From assembly GCF_004014715.1 (NCBI RefSeq), contig NZ_CP034834.1:806001-870000 (forward strand): a stretch of DNA of 64,000 nucleotides, in the 5' to 3' direction. Below the pieces are notes generated by a model. The model searched no databases and was not told where the DNA came from. It saw only the letters and a program-made list of their open reading frames with translations. Shown here piece by piece: positions 60,901-64,000 of this stretch. Each line of letters begins with the position of its first letter. The stretch's first letter is position 1. Origin of the DNA: Pseudoalteromonas sp. R3. Lineage in GTDB: Bacteria; Pseudomonadota; Gammaproteobacteria; Enterobacterales; Alteromonadaceae. The position numbers were made by a program, and so were the translations under genes.

Positions 60901-63900
60901 CACCACAAACGGATACCGAAATGACATTGGCGGCCTTATGGTCTGAGTTACTCAAAGTCGATGATGTGAGCGCGACCGCCAACTTCTTCCAGCTGGGTGG
61001 TCATTCCCTGTTGCTGATGCAACTGGCCAGTCAGCTGCAAAACCTGGGCTGGCAAGCGCGGGTTCACGATCTGTTTGCTACCGCGTCGTTGCGGGAAATG
61101 GCAGAACTGCTGGACAGGCAGGGTAAAGATGGCAGCACGTTTGAAGTGCCTAAAAATGGCATCCCGGCTGACTGTCACTATGTGACGCCCGAGATGCTGG
61201 ATCTGGTTGAGTTGAGCCAGCATGAAATTGATGAAATTGCCGCAAAAATACCGGGGGCGCACCGTAATATTGCCGATATATACCCACTGGCACCCCTTCA
61301 GGAAGGTGTGTTATTCGTGCATACCTTAAATACTCAGGCTGACCCTTATGTCACCACGGCGGCGTTCGAGTTTACCAGCCCGGCACAGCTGGCTAATTTC
61401 CAGCAGGCGCTACAGCGTATGCTGACAACCCACGATGTGCTGCGCACAGCTGTGATGTGGCGCGAGCGCGAAACCGCGGTACAGGTGGTGATGCGTGAAG
61501 CAAAACTAAGCGTATCGCATCTGGTGTTTGATACTGAGCAACCGATCAAAGCTGCATTTGAAGCCTATGTGGCTGAGCATCAGCACACTCTGGACCTTGA
61601 ACAAGCACCGCTTATCAAGCTGGCTGTTACAGAAGCCTGTGACGAGGGTAAATGCTATGCATTATTGACTTTCCATCACCTCACGACGGATCACGTTTCA
61701 CTGGATATCCTGGTATCCCAGTTACAACAGCTATGTGATGACCCTGATTGCGCATTGCCCACGCCATTACCTTATCGTGCCTTTATCGCGCATACGCTTG
61801 AACACAATCGAGGGCTTGACGTAGCCGGATTCTTCTCGGCGCAATTGGGTGATATAGAAACCCCCACACTGCCTTTTGGTCTGAGTGAGGTGACAGGCAG
61901 TGGTGAGACTATCGTTGATCACCATGACATATTACCGATTGAGTTGAGTGACGCAATCCGCACCCTGGCACGGCGTGAAAGACTGAGTCCGGCAGCCCTG
62001 TTTCATCTGGCCTGGGCGCAGGTGATAGCCGCCTGTTGTGGGTCGCAGGAGGTGGTATTTGGCAGTGTGATGTCTGGCCGGATGAATGGCATGGCGGGCA
62101 TTGAGACCATGATGGGAATGATGATCAACACCCTGCCATTGCGTGTTTCACTGGATGAGGCTCCTGTGCTGACTCAGCTTAAGCGGGTCGATCAGAGCCT
62201 CAAAGCCTTGTTGCCCTACGAGCAGGTATCGCTGGCCGAAGCACAAAAATACAGTGGCCTGGCCAGCGGCGCCACCCTGTTCAGCGCCATGCTGAACTAT
62301 CGTCACTCTGCTGCGCATGACGATATAACTGCGCTGCACGACAGCAATGCTGCCTGGACTTTACTGAGTGCCAAAGAGCGCACCAATTATCCGTTTGGCC
62401 TGTCGGTAAATGATTTAGGACAAGGCTTCTCGCTGGAGTATCAGATTGACCAACAGGTTGATGTAAAGCAGGTAGCGGCTTATCTGACCAATGCGCTGGC
62501 AAACCTGGTGACAGCATTAAATGAGACACCGGAGCAACCTGTTTCTTACAGTATACTACCTGATCAGGCACAGCAGCATCAGTTGGTGCAGTGGCAGGCG
62601 GATGCGCCCTGGTATCGCAGTGACCTGCAGATCCAACAGGTGTTTGAAGCACAAGCCGCAAAGACGCCAGACGCCATTGCACTGCAACTTAATGAGCAGA
62701 CACTCAGTTATGGCGAGCTCAACGCGCAGGCTAACCAGTTGGCGCATTACTTACGTGAGCAACATAGCGTGACTGATGGTACTTTGGTAGGTTTATGCAT
62801 TGGCCGCTCCATTCAGATGGTGGTAGCCACATTGGCGATTGTGAAAGCCGGCGGTGCCTACTTGCCATTAGAGCCCAATTATCCGCAGTCCCGCCTGGAG
62901 TATATGCTGGCTGACAGCGGTGCGCAGGTGATATTGACTGAACAAGCGCTTTGCGAGCGGCTCTCGTTCAGTGGTGCAGAGTTAGTGTCCGTGGATAGCC
63001 ACAACAGCCGGTTTGCTAAGTACGGTACGGATAATCCGCTGTGCAATGACGCGCAGTCACCGCAGTCTCTGGCGTATGTGATTTATACTTCGGGCTCAAC
63101 CGGAAACCCTAAAGGGGTCATGACGCCGCATCGTGCGGTGGTACGTCTGGTAGATAGTCCTGACTTTATTGAGCTGGGGAGTGACACGGCGTTTTTGCAA
63201 TGTGCCAATATCGCCTTTGATGCAGCAACCATAGAGATCTGGGGACCTTTGCTCAATGGCGGTCGTTGTGTGCTGTTCCCCGATGAATATATGACGGTAA
63301 CACGTCTGGACGAGGTGATCCGCGAACAGCAGATCACAGCCATGTTCCTGACGACCGGCCTCTTTGATGAGTGGAGCCGCACCGGGGTAACTCAGAATTC
63401 ATTGCGTTGCGTGTTGTCCGGTGGTGAATCCGCGCGTCTGAACAGCTGGGAAAAAGCGCTGGCCAGTAACCCAAACTGTCAGTTTGTTCATGTATATGGA
63501 CCCACAGAGAATACTACCTTTTCCACCTGGTATGTGGTCAATACTGACGATATTGCCCGTGGCGTGCTGCCGATTGGCACCGGGATTTGCGGTGATCGTT
63601 GCTATATTTTGTCTGCACAGCAGCAGTTGTTGCCGGTGGGCGCTGTCGGTGAGCTTTATCTGGGGGGAGCCGGATTAGCTCTGGGATACCTGAATCGCCC
63701 TGAACTTAATGCTGAGCGTTTTATTGATAATCCCTTTGTGAATTTACCCGGACAGTCTCAGTATCTTTATCGTTCTGGCGATCTGGTGCGCTACGACGAG
63801 CAAGGCCAGATTGTGTATGTTGGTCGGGTAGACGACCAGATTAAGATCCGGGGTTTTCGCGTCGAGTTAGGTGAGATTGAGCACAAACTCAATGCGCTGG

Positions 63901-64000
63901 AGCAGGTTGAGCAGGCCTTAGTCGTGGCTCGTAAAGACCTCAGTAATAACGCCATGATAGTGGCCTATGTGGAACCTGCGGTTCAGCTGCCTGAGGACCA
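57981..64000 (+). CDS. NRPS4: C-A-PCP-(dual E/C)-A..., partial, probably the starting enzyme
   Basis: Open from the ATG at 57981 (or 57996) to the right edge, at least 2006 aa. It has no TubC domain. The first C domain begins YPLTSSQQPVWMEQVFKSES and has HHLIVDG (141); it differs from the LCL domains of NRPS1-3 and resembles starter-type domains (EntF-like opening, N-acylating role possible). A1: TSGSTGKPKG (about 621), pocket D-A-W-T-I-A-A-V-C (phenylalanine). PCP1: LGGHSLL, Ser1009. A dual-type C domain follows (YVTPEMLDLVELSQHEIDEI, YPLAPLQEG near 1101, HHLTTDHVS near 1231). A2: TSGSTGNPKG (about 1706), pocket D-A-I-F-L-G-V-T-F, an aliphatic residue such as Ile or Val. The rest of module 2 and any further modules lie beyond the window. 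Confidence 0.9.
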   Translation, partial: MDRPRMNNRRYPLTSSQQPVWMEQVFKSESPLYNVGGRFVLTGALDPIRFKHALDHVVAHTDAYRINLVLEDTQPWQIINDDLQLDWKCIDLSGYADAHQRAADYCQTQMSTPFDIYGPCLWRIHWLKISEQESAMCMVFHHLIVDGIAGSLFLEYLSETYLAMDAQGRFIKEVPERPSYSEFIEKDLAYRQSSRFEKDRAFWQEKFKTLPDPLLLKKTNQFDDQPFARREYEFTQQQYNQIGAVAARYGCSATHFFTTLVAVYFSQMNDKRDLVHIGMPVHNRSSAKLRQTIGMMASVIPVGVAFSRTDSFADTFKAVAAELKRSYKYQKYPLHEMIRDLRPMNEGEGQLFDIQLSVEDHPSDTQFGEVSSYKAVLNSGFSSYPLSIYVRSHDNINNVHVEFNFDRNFFNEDEIDGHVSRLTTMIADVVTNPTMLIGDYTLATEQEIEQQLFDWNGNQVDYASQLTIQQVFEQQVAATPNHCALVFGETSLSYQALNERANQLAHYLAQQGVMPGSYVGVCINRSIEMMIAILATLKAGGVYVPLDPNYPAERLAYMMEDSAVSVILTNERCRESLAFAADKVISLDTQAGQWAQCGLDNLSTEIQQHSDELAYLIYTSGSTGKPKGVMCTHRGIVNLAQNQQARFAITPQSRVLHYASISFDAGTWDWVMALLNGATLVISSDEARLEPAKVADLFVQQQITHVTLPPAFLATMEYREDYALQCLIVAGEACEQELMDLWSSRYGFFNAYGPSEASVCATVCQLMPGNAVRIGKALDNVSLFVLDEYQKMLPVGSIGELYIGGAGLAQGYLNRPELSEEKFVANPFYQQNPQTGARLYRSGDLVRYLPDGELEFVGRADDQVKVRGFRVELGEIEHGLNKLSAVHSCVVLAKRQGGTNQLLACVIPEQPVTESEQAEFVFALQRELEQELPAHMVPGHFTLLTQWPLTPNGKIDKKALLACTTIALQGEYLAPQTDTEMTLAALWSELLKVDDVSATANFFQLGGHSLLLMQLASQLQNLGWQARVHDLFATASLREMAELLDRQGKDGSTFEVPKNGIPADCHYVTPEMLDLVELSQHEIDEIAAKIPGAHRNIADIYPLAPLQEGVLFVHTLNTQADPYVTTAAFEFTSPAQLANFQQALQRMLTTHDVLRTAVMWRERETAVQVVMREAKLSVSHLVFDTEQPIKAAFEAYVAEHQHTLDLEQAPLIKLAVTEACDEGKCYALLTFHHLTTDHVSLDILVSQLQQLCDDPDCALPTPLPYRAFIAHTLEHNRGLDVAGFFSAQLGDIETPTLPFGLSEVTGSGETIVDHHDILPIELSDAIRTLARRERLSPAALFHLAWAQVIAACCGSQEVVFGSVMSGRMNGMAGIETMMGMMINTLPLRVSLDEAPVLTQLKRVDQSLKALLPYEQVSLAEAQKYSGLASGATLFSAMLNYRHSAAHDDITALHDSNAAWTLLSAKERTNYPFGLSVNDLGQGFSLEYQIDQQVDVKQVAAYLTNALANLVTALNETPEQPVSYSILPDQAQQHQLVQWQADAPWYRSDLQIQQVFEAQAAKTPDAIALQLNEQTLSYGELNAQANQLAHYLREQHSVTDGTLVGLCIGRSIQMVVATLAIVKAGGAYLPLEPNYPQSRLEYMLADSGAQVILTEQALCERLSFSGAELVSVDSHNSRFAKYGTDNPLCNDAQSPQSLAYVIYTSGSTGNPKGVMTPHRAVVRLVDSPDFIELGSDTAFLQCANIAFDAATIEIWGPLLNGGRCVLFPDEYMTVTRLDEVIREQQITAMFLTTGLFDEWSRTGVTQNSLRCVLSGGESARLNSWEKALASNPNCQFVHVYGPTENTTFSTWYVVNTDDIARGVLPIGTGICGDRCYILSAQQQLLPVGAVGELYLGGAGLALGYLNRPELNAERFIDNPFVNLPGQSQYLYRSGDLVRYDEQGQIVYVGRVDDQIKIRGFRVELGEIEHKLNALEQVEQALVVARKDLSNNAMIVAYVEPAVQLPED

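Noticed and set aside
35008..64000. Identification as the alterochromide or another known Pseudoalteromonas cluster
   Set aside because: Module count, specificities as read and lack of aryl-polyene genes in view do not fit; no search was possible.

Overview
The window looks like chromosomal DNA of a marine gammaproteobacterium of the Alteromonadales, most likely Pseudoalteromonas. This rests on the mix of gene families (REP-associated transposase, integron-type cassettes, flavin amino-acid oxidase, secreted trypsin-like protease, large NRPS genes with a SyrD/PvdE-type exporter) and on moderate base composition. It is inferred from content; no database comparison was possible.

Left part (1-18 kb) is accessory DNA. 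It holds a cut-off gene at the left edge with a strong Shine-Dalgarno, a 1234-aa lipoprotein with FG-GAP/VCBS-like repeats, a class I methyltransferase, and a compact minus-strand operon of a flavin amine/L-amino-acid oxidase, a ThDP 2-oxo acid decarboxylase and a BBE-type flavin oxidase. Next come a YdcZ-type transporter pair with a divergent LysR regulator, a REP-associated (Y1) transposase flanked by repeats, and two integron-type gene cassettes (one a barstar) with no visible integrase. A LexA box stands in front of an unknown small ORF, and a small lipoprotein follows.

Middle part (18-35 kb). A sigma54-type promoter with two upstream palindromes precedes a five-gene operon: HlyD/MacA-like adaptor, LolD/MacB-type ATPase, ADOP/MacB-type permease (broken by a one-base deletion), NtrC-type response regulator and a short-loop membrane histidine kinase. 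Then follow a secreted trypsin-like protease, remnants of two dead genes (cytochrome b561 and an EAL domain), a zinc-ribbon protein, small membrane proteins, a glutathionyl-hydroquinone reductase with a pirin, an exported HExxH protein and an orphan ParB-like protein.

Right part (35-64 kb) is a non-ribosomal peptide locus, all on the plus strand: NRPS1 (two modules), NRPS2 (two), NRPS3 (two plus thioesterase), a cyclic-peptide-type ABC exporter, and NRPS4, which runs off the window. NRPS2 and NRPS3 are each split by one missing base; restoring it gives intact proteins of 2248 and 2482 aa. NRPS1-3 all start with TubC-type docking domains, NRPS1 and NRPS2 end in acidic tails, and NRPS4 starts directly with a different kind of C domain. 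The likely assembly order is therefore NRPS4 (and possibly further genes to the right) -> NRPS1 -> NRPS2 -> NRPS3-TE, not the gene order. Pocket residues read by eye suggest Phe-(aliphatic)-...-Pro-Phe-Ala-Val-Val-Ser, with dual epimerisation/condensation-type domains after Phe, Ala and Val. No known product is recognised.
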